Source: Euptelea pleiosperma
Lineage: Eukaryota > Streptophyta > Magnoliopsida > Ranunculales > Eupteleaceae
Direction of reading: 5' to 3'
DNA: 64,000 nt
Assembly: GCA_035048495.1 (NCBI GenBank)
Contig: CM068543.1
Coordinates: 21,379,751 to 21,443,750 of the forward strand
The position numbers and the translations under genes were made by a program. The notes below the pieces were generated by a model. The model saw only the letters and a program-made list of their open reading frames with translations. It was not told the DNA's origin and ran no database searches. Below are positions 36,601-43,888 of this stretch, in pieces; the first letter of the stretch is position 1, and each line of letters starts with the position of its first letter.

Positions 36601-36607
36601 GCTCTGA
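16493..36607 (+). CDS. SEP1-like: SEPALLATA-like MIKC-type MADS-box transcription factor (8 exons, 243 aa)
   Basis: Spliced gene, join 16493-16677, 28509-28587, 29165-29226, 29413-29512, 35571-35612, 35701-35742, 36303-36439, 36523-36607. All seven introns are GT-AG and the frame is open throughout. The exon lengths match the canonical SEP pattern. Residues 1-60 are the MADS DNA-binding domain (starts [18 protein letters not shown]), about 61-90 the I region, and about 91-170 the K coiled coil ([18 protein letters not shown]), which forms dimers and tetramers. The C-terminal region carries the SEP I motif ([15 protein letters not shown]) and the SEP II end (NGFIPGWML). By family knowledge the product binds CArG boxes and bridges A-, B-, C- and D-class MADS partners in nuclear floral quartets. 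Residue 44 is Gly where most SEPs have Ala. The C-terminus resembles the AGL2/3/4 (LOFSEP, FBP9-like) branch; SEP3 proteins end differently. No frameshift or premature stop is seen, so the gene looks functional. Branch assignment is from remembered motifs and is less certain than the family. Confidence 0.95.
16678..20078 (+). other. Intron 1, proximal part
   Basis: First 3.4 kb of the 11,831-bp intron. It is AT-rich and largely free of recognisable transposons, unlike the rest of the intron. Short AT and pyrimidine tracts are present, including a (CT)n run near 19205 and a short TA run near 19287. First introns of floral MADS genes often hold regulatory sites, so this uninvaded part is the best candidate; I see no specific element. 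Confidence 0.5.
20079..20400 (-). mobile_element. LINE 3' tail in intron 1, minus strand
   Basis: A poly-T run at 20079-20090 is the poly-A tail of a minus-strand LINE. The upstream frame ends with [15 protein letters not shown], close to the C-termini of the LINEs at 41100 and 58950. It is strongly 5' truncated. Confidence 0.65.
20480..20700 (+). mobile_element. Copia-type LTR fragment with primer-binding site
   Basis: LTR-like sequence with CTCTTGATTCTATATAAAGC ends before CGGTATCAAAGC (20681-20692). This is close to the initiator-Met tRNA primer site TGGTATCAGAGC. It is the same family as 23835-24052 and 51481-51718. A second, shorter LTR end lies at about 20880-20955. Confidence 0.55.
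20970..22181 (+). other. Intron 1, middle part
   Basis: Holds a block with TTTCGGCCGAAA and several TTTCG/CGAAA repeats (20985-21150) that looks like a decayed foldback. The remainder has no recognisable element and no coding frame of note. Confidence 0.4.
22182..22469 (+). repeat. 15-bp minisatellite, about 19 units
   Basis: Degenerate tandem units with consensus near GAATAGTGTTAGGAT, for example GAATAGTGTTGGGAT, GAATAGCATTAGGAT and GACTAGTGTTAGGAT. The period is kept at 15 bp with only a few 13-18 bp units. It lies about 5.5 kb into intron 1. Confidence 0.85.
22615..23640 (+). mobile_element. Possible LTR-derived segment
   Basis: GATGTGGAAGCATTCTACTT (22615) and GATGTGGGAGCATTTTACTT (about 23338) start two similar stretches some 720 bp apart in direct orientation. 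The second is preceded by the purine-rich AACCAGGAGGG. This fits decayed LTRs with a polypurine tract. No coding domain was seen. Confidence 0.4.
23835..25110 (+). mobile_element. 5' part of an LTR retroelement in intron 1
   Basis: The LTR (23835-24040) starts TATTAGAG and ends CTATCA. It is followed at once by TGGTATCAGAGT (24041-24052), a near-perfect initiator-Met tRNA primer site. The region 24700-25110 is clearly similar to 54300-54670 of the 51.5-54.9 kb element (GGCCCAATAAAGCCCTTTAT vs GGCCCAATGAGGCCCTTTAT). The 3' LTR is missing. Confidence 0.75.
24588..24638. repeat. (GA)n(CA)n microsatellite
   Basis: About 14 GA units run directly into about 11 CA units. It lies inside the retroelement piece in intron 1. 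Confidence 0.9.
25111..26351 (+). other. Intron 1, distal part
   Basis: No gene. At 25740-25850 several TTCTAGAA motifs occur, including a perfect three-unit heat-shock-element match at 25789-25801. A 25250-25560 stretch with TATTTAAACCCC looks LTR-like but has no partner. Confidence 0.35.
26352..26837. mobile_element. Family E Tourist MITE in intron 1, TSD TTA
   Basis: A 486-bp element. The right end TACCAAACAGGCCC matches the left AGTCTGTTGGTAC in inverted form. It is flanked by TTA (26349-26351 and 26838-26840). It has an inverted homologue at 61693-62182. The right part is unusually G/C rich for this window. Confidence 0.75.
27518..27854. mobile_element. hAT-type MITE in intron 1, TSD GTTAAAAG
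   Basis: A 337-bp foldback of the same family as 13643-14010. It starts CAAGGTTTAAATAATGG. A perfect 8-bp duplication GTTAAAAG lies at 27510-27517 and 27855-27862. Confidence 0.82.
28509..28587 (+). CDS. SEP1-like: Exon 2: I region
   Basis: 79 nt. It completes Ser62 and reads [19 protein letters not shown], the hallmark SEP intervening region. The acceptor is TTCAG at 28508 and the donor GTAACT at 28588. It lies 11.8 kb from exon 1 and is easily missed by automated annotation. Confidence 0.95.
28745..29035. mobile_element. Decayed hAT-type MITE in intron 2
   Basis: Right end TTTTTTAAACCATG and many ATAACG/CGTTAT blocks as in the other copies. The left end is eroded near CATGGCTTTAAATGG and no target duplication is visible. 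It makes up about half of the 577-bp intron 2. Confidence 0.55.
29165..29226 (+). CDS. SEP1-like: Exon 3: start of K domain
   Basis: 62 nt in phase 0, reading [20 protein letters not shown]. The acceptor is CAG just before 29165 and the donor GTAATC at 29227. An AAG three bases upstream could act as an alternative acceptor, which would add one Gln. Confidence 0.93.
29413..29512 (+). CDS. SEP1-like: Exon 4: K domain core
   Basis: 100 nt, encoding [20 protein letters not shown] and on to KQIRSTK. This is the amphipathic K1-K2 helix segment used for dimerisation. The acceptor is TAG before 29413 and the donor GTAATA at 29513. Confidence 0.96.
30354..32584 (+). mobile_element. Putative solo LTR in intron 4
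   Basis: The left boundary TGTCACGCCCAACCCG and right boundary AAGGTATTACA have the TGT...ACA ends usual for plant Ty3-type LTRs. The flanks CAAGC (30349-30353) and CAAAC (32585-32589) differ at one base, as an old 5-bp duplication might. No gag-pol sequence lies inside. The boundary call is an inference. Confidence 0.45.
33516..33985 (+). repeat. Tandem duplication in intron 4, period about 265 bp
   Basis: TCAATAATGCCA starts at 33521 and 33786, and GTCGATCGTGGTAAAAAGGC and GGGAGGAATG recur in both units. The two copies differ at many sites, so the duplication is not recent. Function unknown. Confidence 0.75.
34420..34580 (-). mobile_element. Possible LTR remnant with reversed primer site
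   Basis: TTCTGATACCATA is the complement of a TATGGTATCAGAA primer-type site, so a minus-strand LTR could lie to its right. Too short to be sure. Confidence 0.3.
34630..35006. mobile_element. Tourist-type element end joined to family D MITE end
   Basis: AAACATTTG-rich sequence ends in TACCAAGCAAGGCC|TAA at about 34918. It continues with the right half of family D (to CACCATACAGAGCC). The same junction is found at 5071/5072. The left boundary is eroded. Confidence 0.55.
35129..35355. mobile_element. Tourist MITE in intron 4, TSD TTA
   Basis: A 227-bp element with perfect terminal repeats GGCCCTGCTTGGTTC / GAACCAAGCAGGGCC. It is flanked by TTA at 35126-35128 and 35356-35358. It sits 216 bp before exon 5. 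By its intact ends it is a young PIF/Harbinger MITE. Confidence 0.92.
35571..35612 (+). CDS. SEP1-like: Exon 5: K domain, 42 nt
   Basis: 42 nt, encoding [14 protein letters not shown], the tetramerisation part of K. The acceptor is TTTTGCAG and the donor GTAAAG. The length of 42 nt is conserved across SEP genes. Confidence 0.95.
35701..35742 (+). CDS. SEP1-like: Exon 6: K domain end, 42 nt
   Basis: 42 nt, encoding [14 protein letters not shown]. The acceptor is CATGCAG and the donor GTACCA. Intron 5 is only 88 bp. Confidence 0.95.
36303..36439 (+). CDS. SEP1-like: Exon 7: C-terminal domain
   Basis: 137 nt, encoding the C-terminal region from [20 protein letters not shown] to the SEP I motif [14 protein letters not shown]. 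The acceptor is GGCAG and the donor GTAAAG at 36440. Confidence 0.95.
36523..36607 (+). CDS. SEP1-like: Exon 8: C-terminal end and stop
   Basis: 85 nt, encoding [20 protein letters not shown] then FIPGWML and a TGA stop at 36605-36607. The acceptor is GTTACAG. The PGWML end is the SEP II motif. The 3' UTR follows; no clear AATAAA signal is visible in the next 150 bp. Confidence 0.95.
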
Positions 36608-37111
36608 GGTTTGAAGTCATGATGGAATTTATATTTGATCAGAAAAAACTACTGGGGAGATCGTTTCTATTAATTATTATAATATGGTTTATGCTGCCTG
36701 TAATTATCGTCAGAAATTGAAAACAATCTGTAATCTATAATGACTGAGATGACAAGAACCGTTTGAAATTTTAGACTATGGAACTACTAGCCATGGGAAA
36801 AATGGCATGTAATAATAAGCAATATTAATATTTTGGTTATGGCTAGAAACGTACTTTTGCTTGGTGTTTTGATCATCTTAAAAGAGTAGAGGTTTTGAAT
36901 GCCTGTTTCTATTATAATTTTCGGGGTCAGAACTATCAATTGGCCATGTAAAGGTTTTTCACTTCCACAAAATGAAATTGACCCTCTGCCAACACCAAAC
37001 ATTTCGGAGGATCATCACTAGTGATCATTAAATGTTATTGGCGAGCTCTGTTCTAGTCGATACCAATTTGAAAATGCAGTGTATGTTATAGCTCATGCAG
37101 GAAGCCCAATG
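36608..37111 (+). other. 3' UTR and downstream flank
   Basis: AT-rich sequence after the stop, likely holding the 3' UTR in its first 150-250 bp. No canonical AATAAA is seen; plant signals are often degenerate. No other feature. Confidence 0.4.
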
Positions 37112-37241
37112 TTTCTCATGGGTTTGGAGAAGACTCAGATTAGGCCTACATTACCAGGTTGGGTCTTGATTATCTATTTCTCATGGGTTTGGAGAAGGCT
37201 CAGATTAGGCCTACATTTCCAGGTTGGGTCTTCATTATCTA
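37112..37241 (+). repeat. 65-bp direct tandem repeat, two copies
   Basis: TTTCTCATGGGTTTGGAGAA starts at 37112 and 37177. The two units differ at only a few positions. Confidence 0.9.
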
Positions 37242-37249
37242 TTAATTTC

Positions 37250-37865
37250 TGCATGGATGGATAACTGGACTCCCCATTGCGACCCAATTTCGCCACTTCC
37301 TGACTGACGAAACTGATCCACTTACACGAAACTGGAGTGTTAAGATTCTGAACCTCTGGCCTCAGGATATTGGCAGCAAAAATCTTAGGATCATGTTTTT
37401 GTGGAAAGGAGTCCCAAATGATATTTAGTCTCCTCAGCTTACAGCCAACTATAGGATCATATTATGTCATAGCGAAGAAGAAAACCACATTCACCTCTTT
37501 ATTGACTGCGCAATCGCTAAATTGGTATAGTTTGGTTCTAGACAGGCTGCGATCCTCAGTGATTCATCTCAGAAATGGCACTAAATTTGACCCTGGCCCA
37601 TTAGACCAAACTCACTTTGGAAAGGCCAACTTTGTCCAAGATCCAACCAGACTATTATGTCTACATGCTTCACCTGCTCTTTGGCATTTGGAAAACCCAA
37701 AATGCTTCTCATTTTGACCACAAATTCTCCAAACCAGACCAAGTAATTCACACGATTACCCAACTCTATGTAGAAGTGCATACCATCTTTTCAAGCCCCA
37801 ACAGATAGGCCTGCTCCACCCAAACACCTTATTTTTGTTAAATGGATCCCTCCACCAAACACTTG
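37250..37865 (+). mobile_element. LINE fragment: zinc-binding RT end and start of RNase H
   Basis: The decayed frame reads ENHIHLFIDCAIAKLVW, the His/Cys end of a zf-RVT domain. It then reads IFVKWIPPPNTW, the usual lead into the plant LINE RNase H domain. It stops at a Tourist-type insertion and resumes at 39399. Earlier stops and shifts show it is dead. Confidence 0.75.
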
Positions 37866-38156
37866 GGCCCTGCTTGGTTCACAGCAAATTGAGTGCAATG
37901 CATTCACTTGCCACAATTTTGGGATTGAAAGTGATTGGTTGGAGGTGTGCAATGAACTGCCGTGCAAGTGGTTGACAAGCCCTTGCAAAGTTCTTAACAA
38001 AATTGATGCAAGGAACTGCAGCCCAAAAACTGCTGCAACCAAGTGCATTGTGGTAGCTCATCATTTTTTTTTTCCAAAAAACAACTATAATAATAACAAC
38101 CGAGATTATTTATTATTATTATTATTATTTATTTTTTATTTCTTTATTTTTTGATA

Positions 38157-38518
38157 GGGTCAAGATCGGGGGACAACCATTTTTGACAACCATTTGGCAT
38201 ACCCACATAGAAGATGAATCAATGGCTGATTTTTGGTGAGGATGATCTCTATGGTGAGGAGATCATCCTCACAAAATTCAAATCATTCCGATATTCATAG
38301 ACTGGCTTAGAAGTTGAAGAATTATGGACAGTCTATTTTTACCGTGTAACTTGAAAACCACATTTGAGGGGGTTAGAAATTTCAAAATGTGCTGATTTTT
38401 TGTAGGTGTGATCTATACAGTGAGGAGATCATCCTCACCAAAAATCAGCCATTGATTCATCTTCTCTGTGGGTACACCAAAATAGTTGTCAAATGTGGTT
38501 GTCCCCCGATCCCGACCC
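38157..38518. mobile_element. Family B MITE, about 10-bp TSD
   Basis: A 362-bp inverted-repeat element from GGGTCAAGATCGGGGGAC to its complement. The flanks are ATTTTTTGATA and ATTTTTGATA, a 10-bp duplication with one T indel. This fits the Mutator superfamily. Confidence 0.8.
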
Positions 38519-38649
38519 ATTTTTGATATAGCTGGTCGGGGTCCCTTTATAACCCCAAGCTTTCCCCTTCGAAACAATAATAATCCCGACCCATTTTTGA
38601 TATAGCTGGTCGGGGTCCCTTTATAACCCCAAGCTTTCCCCTTCGAAAC

Positions 38650-38656
<7 letters not shown>
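38511..38656 (+). repeat. 74-bp tandem duplication
   Basis: CCCGACCCATTTTTGATATA starts at 38511 and again at 38585. The unit includes the very end of the family B MITE, so the duplication happened after that insertion. Confidence 0.9.

Positions 38657-38705
<49 letters not shown>
38650..38705. repeat. (AAT)n microsatellite
   Basis: About 18 uninterrupted AAT units. It is a likely polymorphic marker. Confidence 0.95.
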
Positions 38706-38709
<4 letters not shown>

Positions 38710-38738
38710 AATAAAGTAATAACAATAATAATTATAAT

Positions 38739-39094
38739 CAAGGTTTAAAAGGGGCCGCTATAACGGTATACCGGACTTGAGGCGTTATCATTTTTCCGTT
38801 ATAAGGGCTGTTATAACGAATTTTAACACTCAAGGTCAAAAATGGAAAAGAACAGGAAAAAGGGCGAAAAATGGAGTTGAAATTCAAATTTTCAATTTTT
38901 CAAAAATAAAAATAATGGAAAATAACTGAAATAACGGCCCTTTTTTTCACAAAATTTTCCAGAAAATAACGGTCATTATTTTTGTTATAACGGAAAAAAT
39001 AAAAAATAATGTCCGTTATTTTTAAGCGTTTTAAAGGTACATAACGTAACGGGGGAGGTCCGAATCCATTATAACGGCCGTTTTTTAAACCATG
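38739..39094. mobile_element. hAT-type MITE, TSD ATTATAAT
   Basis: A 356-bp foldback starting CAAGGTTTAAAAGGGGCCG and ending TTTTTTAAACCATG. A perfect 8-bp duplication ATTATAAT lies at 38731-38738 and 39095-39102. Confidence 0.88.
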
Positions 39095-39398
39095 ATTATA
39101 ATAGCAATAATTATAATTATAATTAATAATAATAATAATAACAAAATCAACAATGATGACAATAATTTTACAATAGTAATTTTATTGTGCATTTTTTTGT
39201 AAAATCAAAAAATAAAATAATCCATTGCATTCATTTGCAATGCACTACCAACCAATCAACATAACTTCATTTGCATCTATTTACATGGCATGAACCAAAC
39301 AGTTGTAAGTGACTAACATCACAAGTGATTGCAACACAATTCATTGTATTTGCACTAAAGTGCAGAATAGACATAAGTGCAGTAAACCAAGCCGGGCC

Positions 39399-39870
39399 TT
39401 GGTGTAAGGTAAATGCTAACGGGGTATCTTACGGGAATCTTGGGGAAGAAGGGACAGGTGCAATGCTGAGGGACTGGAATGGTTGTTTCATCATAAAGGG
39501 CATCACCAAATGGTTGGTAGCCGTGCAATCGCAATGAGAGATGATCTTTCTCTTGCTCAGCAACATGAACCGTGGATTGAATCAGATTCTGAACTTTTAT
39601 TATCTTGCTTGAAGCCTAGAGCTACTTCAATCCCGCTGGAAATTTAAACAGGACTATACCACTAGTAGATATCCAAAATCTCATCCTACAGATCCAAGAG
39701 GTTCGCTGGTCTCGCAGGTAATACATGACATAAGAATCGGGTAGCGGACAAGCTGGCAAATCATGCCACAGATGCTAAATGCTTGTGTATATGGACGAGA
39801 CCATCAGTTGGATGTGAGTCACTCTTGGCTGATGCCAGGGTTTGCAGCATACCCATCACCCATGTATGTA
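39399..39870 (+). mobile_element. LINE fragment: remainder of RNase H domain
   Basis: It continues the LINE at 37250-37865. The frame reads WCKVNANGVSYGNLGEEGTG, then AMLRDWNGCF; further on IESDSELL and NRVADKLANHATDA appear in other frames, all RNase H landmarks. In VNANG the usual catalytic Asp of V-N-T-D-G is Asn, so the domain would be inactive even if intact. Confidence 0.75.
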
Positions 39871-40548
39871 TTTGTATGCGGATTGGCTGTCTCAAATTCT
39901 ATCAGTATTATTTTTGGGCCTACTTAAGGTTCTAAAAGAACTGGGGTTTGAGGGGGGACCCCCTGTCGCTGGGACCTTAGCTACCGGAGGAGGTCCCCCT
40001 TGACATTAGGGGTTCAGGGGAAACACCCCCGGCCCAAATTGTAGGCTTCATAAAAAAACGCAATCTCTATATCTTTCCACTAAAGAAAAAGATTTAGAGA
40101 GGGCCGGGATAACCTCTCAGAGATAGCAGGAGCGATAAAACGGTGTAGCTGTGTTCGTGCTTAAGGAGTAATCTATTCCCAACCCCTATTACTGCTACCA
40201 TAATTCCAATATTTCTACTGCTCTCTCTTCCTGAATGTGGCTTCATGCCGCTACACATCCTTACGACATTTAGTTCAGCTTCATGCATAGGTTCAATGAA
40301 CCTATCCTCAACTAGGATAATGTGGATTTTGTTTCGAAGAATGGCACTCTTACCATGATGCAAAAGGTTTTTTGGAATGTTCATCACTTCGTTGGCATCC
40401 GATTTTGAGTTGTTGGAATATATTATTAATTTAGGTGAGGCAAATTCCATTGCACACTCTCAAATTAACAAATTTTCCAAAGATAAAAAAAAAAAAAAAG
40501 TTGATTCTAGGCTCAAGGTGAGATATCTTTAGTTTGAAGAGGGGCGAT
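39871..40548. other. Unassigned repeat-like sequence
   Basis: A G/C-richer block (39940-40040) has imperfect inverted GGGGGACCCCC/GGAGGTCCCCC repeats and GTTCAGGGGAAACACCCC. A 118-codon open frame on the minus strand (40094-40450) matches no family that I recognise. Confidence 0.35.
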
Positions 40549-40938
40549 CAGGTTCGTGGGACAACAATTTTCATAACATTTTTTACAATAATTTTGGCGT
40601 ACCCACTTGGAAGATGAATCAATGGGTGATTTTTGGTGAGGATGATCATCATCATATAGATCACTCCTACAAAAAATCAGCCCATTCTGAAGTTTCTAAC
40701 CCCATCAAGTGTAGTCGTCAAGTTAATGATAAAAATAGCAGTCCATAATTCTTCAACTTCTAAACCAGTCTACGAGTGTCATAATGATTTGAATTTTTGG
40801 GAGAATGACCTCCTTGCCATAGAGACCATCCTTGCCAAAAATCATCCAATTCTAAAACTTATAATCTATATATTGGCGTGTGCCAATTTTTTGTTGTAAA
40901 AAATGTTGTGAAAATTGTTGTCTCCTGATCCTGACCCT
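40549..40938. mobile_element. Family B MITE, diverged
   Basis: The ends (GGCGATCAGGTTCGTGGGAC and the complement with GTCTCCTGATCCTGACC) and the GATGAATCAATGGGTGATTT core match the family. Arms are more diverged than in the other copies. Confidence 0.7.
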
Positions 40939-40944
40939 ATAATA

Positions 40945-41270
40945 TATATATTGAGAAGCACAACAAAGAAATTACACAGAATAACATAGAAGCTAAGGGG
41001 TCGATAAAACAACCAAGCGCTCAAAGACTTCCAAAGGAAACCAACATAGAGGAAAAAAAAATACATCGACTACTATACGTACTCTCCTATACAATAACGA
41101 ATCCCACTTGAAAACAAAATCTTTAAAAAGATGCCCCCTACAATCTTTGAAAATCTTAGACTAAAAGAATAAAAAGGCCTTAATGGAAAAGATAATTTGA
41201 TGGCAATCTTCCTCAACACCATCAAAAGCTCTATAGTTCCTCTCCTTTCACAATCCCCAATGGAAGCAAG
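40945..41270 (-). mobile_element. LINE 3' end, minus strand
   Basis: The complement reads KERNYRAFDG, then HLFKDFVFKWDSLLYRR after a shift. It matches the C-termini of the LINEs at 20150 and 58950 (FVFKWD / MVFKWD). It is truncated at the 5' side. Confidence 0.65.

Positions 41271-41274
<4 letters not shown>

Positions 41275-41315
<41 letters not shown>
41275..41315. repeat. (AT)n microsatellite
   Basis: About 18 AT units next to the LINE fragment. Confidence 0.9.
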
Positions 41316-41318
<3 letters not shown>

Positions 41319-41779
41319 AGCTTCGACACCTTGGGCCTAGATCCCATTAGTTTGAATGCTATAAGGATTAAGCCCAAATCCGATCCTATAGGAAGTAATC
41401 CCACTTCTACACTCAGATTGGTTAATCTATAAGCGATGCTCCGGTAACACCACAACATCACGTAGGTCTTTAGACTCGTTAAGAGAATGTAATCTCGACG
41501 TTCACTGATAGGAGTTTGGTAGATCATTTAGTGGTGCATCCTATAACACCCCAACCATAAAGGTCTACAGGTATATTAAGATAATCTAGTCTAAACCTTC
41601 ACCTACATAAATAATTAGCACACACACCACACCACACCACAGGGAGGGAAACAATATGAATTTGGATTCATTGTGTTTTTCAATGTTATTACAATAATTT
41701 TTTTCATTGAACCAGAAGACTCACTAGGTTGGGTTGTCATAATATAAATTAAATTAATCATTTATAAGATTTAGTCTCA

Positions 41780-42260
41780 TCACCCTCTATATTTGAGACA
41801 CTAAGTATCTACCAATTCCCTTGGATAGAGGATTTATCAAAATGGCCATCAATTTTACACATTGTATGGATATTTTCCATCAGTCAACATCCCTCTAACA
41901 TGATTATGTTTGATATAATTCTCTCAATTTCCCATTGTAATACTCGCTGTAATCTCTTGACATAGCAGCCTTATTGTCACAATGTATTGTCAAGGCTTGA
42001 TAGATTTACCCCATATTAATTAGTAAATCAACCAATCTATTTTTAAGTCACTTGGCTTCTTCTCAAGCAGAAAACAATAGAAGAAAAGTCATACAATATA
42101 GTAGAGTGAGTAATCCAAGTTCTCCCATGGTGAATATATCTAGGTTACCACTGACTTGTGGACTTTTCAATTTTTGAGTTTTATGTTGCATCAACCGTAA
42201 TCCCTCGGTCAAAGCTGACAGCTGAGAATATCCCATTAACTCATAGTCCCCCTTTAGTTG
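41780..42260 (-). mobile_element. Ty1-copia RNase H remnant, minus strand
   Basis: The complement has IHCDNKAAM around 41960-41985, the CDN-AA signature of copia RNase H. After it RDYSEYYNGKLREL replaces the usual H-x-R-x-K-H-I part. It is decayed by stops and shifts. Confidence 0.55.
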
Positions 42261-43149
42261 ATTTTAGGTTTGAGGTAAGATGTCGCTTTCTTGAAGGTAG
42301 CTGGAGCCTCCCTTACATGCAAACAGAGAATTCCGAGCAACACTATCTCTAGGACATAACAAGCCCGGCCATATCCAATTTGAGTCTCCTAGAGTTGCAT
42401 TCTTTCACAGAGACCGTCTACAAACTAGAAATTAACCTCTACTTGATTACCTAATATTAGGAAAAAAAGTTATAAGTTTTCACTTTTAGAAAATAAACAA
42501 GTTTTCTAGTTTAGAAAGCAATGTCGACAGAATTTGATTAAGAAAACTATTTTTTTGTCAAATCAAAACCTTGTCGAAGACAGAATTAAAATCCCAATGA
42601 AATAACAAGATATAAAGGTATACAAAGTCTAAATACTGCTTAGATGGTCAATTATATACAATCAAATGACTGGATGATTAAATCAAGGAAGAAGAGAGAA
42701 AAGAAGGTTAACACGTTGGAGTTTTTAGCAAAACTCTTGTCTAGCCCTTTTTAGTATAGCTTTTGGACAACTTGTTGAACTTGGTTCTATTACTCTCAGA
42801 ACTGTTCTATTTCTAAACTCAGTCTAAATTAGCTAGGTTCTAATCTGTACTTAGATTCTTATAAACCCTTGGGAACATTTCAGACCCCTTTTCCAAAATA
42901 TCCTCAAGAGAGAGGTAATGCAACCACTATTCCAACTTAACTTTTGTGTTAAAAAAGTATGAAAAACTAAATATATTATCTTACAAGCTTCTCAAAAGTT
43001 ACTTTATTTAAAACTTTGTATAAGCTTTGAAACACACCCTAACAAATCCCTCTAGTAATATGCTTGTCTAATATAACGGATCATCGTAACAACACTCAAT
43101 ATGGTACATCGGAGAATAACGATCTAAGTGCTGTGGTGGTTTCCCGTAT
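42261..43149. other. Unassigned AT-rich sequence
   Basis: No gene or identifiable element end. Confidence 0.35.
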
Positions 43150-43158
43150 TATTTTCAA

Positions 43159-43879
43159 CGGAAAATTTTCAAAACGAACCTAAGTTTAAGGCTATTTTCC
43201 AAAAAGAACTGTATTTTTTGAAATTTGTCAAAACAAACCTAGGACGCCGAACCGTTTAGCGTATTCTTACAGAACTTTAAAATGGCCGAATTGCCCTCTT
43301 CAAACGATACGCCAAACAGTTTGGCGTATGTTGTTATAAGCCGCCGTACAATATGGCGTATCATTTTGTAAACCGCCAAGCCGTTTGGCGGTTTACAAAA
43401 TGATACACCCTACTGTTAGGCATTTATTTTTTACCGTGTTAGCTTGAAACCCACGTTTCATGATGGTAGATATTTCAGAATATGTGATCTAACGGTGAGG
43501 AGATCATCCTCACCAAAAATCAGCTAATGATTTATCTTCCACGTGGGTACACCAAAGTTGTGTATGAAAAAAGGTCAAATTGCTGTCAGACGCCATACTG
43601 TTTGGCGACAGTTATTAACAGTCGCCATACCATTTGGCGACTGTTAATAGCCGACACCGAACGGTTTGGCAACTGTTAATAACCATCGCCAAACAGTATG
43701 GCGTTTGAAGCAATTTGACCTTTTTTCATGCGACAAGACAAGGGCAAATCTGTCATTGAAATATTTTTTGAGCATAAGCCAAACGGTTTGGCGTCATAAG
43801 TTTGTTTTGATAAATTTCGAAAAATACGGTTCTTTTTGAAAAATACCCTTAAACTTGGGTTCCTTTCGAAAATTTTCCG
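43159..43879. mobile_element. Mutator-like foldback element with palindrome arrays, 9-bp TSD
   Basis: 721 bp. The ends CGGAAAATTTTC and GAAAATTTTCCG are perfect complements, and inverted similarity extends far inward (TTTCCAAAAAGAACTGTATT vs its complement). A perfect 9-bp duplication TATTTTCAA flanks it (43150-43158, 43880-43888). Inside are at least six short palindromes of the type CGCCAAAC-N-GTTTGGCG. The middle (43425-43560) contains part of a family B arm. Confidence 0.85.
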
Positions 43880-43888
43880 TATTTTCAA

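Larger units (their letters stand above)
37866..39398. mobile_element. Tourist-type element, TSD TTG, holding two nested MITEs
   Basis: The ends GGCCCTGCTTGGTTC and AAACCAAGCCGGGCC are near-perfect complements. The flanks are TTG at 37863-37865 and 39399-39401. The native element is rich in TTGCA/TGCAA blocks as in 35129-35355. A family B MITE (38157-38518) and a hAT-type MITE (38739-39094) are inserted in it, with an (AAT)n run between. Confidence 0.82.

Noticed and set aside
16493..36607. Assignment of the MADS gene to SEP3/AGL9 or AGL6
   Set aside because: The C-terminal motifs end in NGFIPGWML with [12 protein letters not shown] before it, unlike the SEP3 or AGL6 ends as I know them. A phylogeny would be decisive.
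38547..38741. Poly-leucine frame of 64 codons on the minus strand
   Set aside because: Translation of the (AAT)n microsatellite.
40094..40450. 118-codon open frame on the minus strand
   Set aside because: The longest unassigned frame, but without any family resemblance I could name and in a repeat-like context. Left unannotated as a gene.
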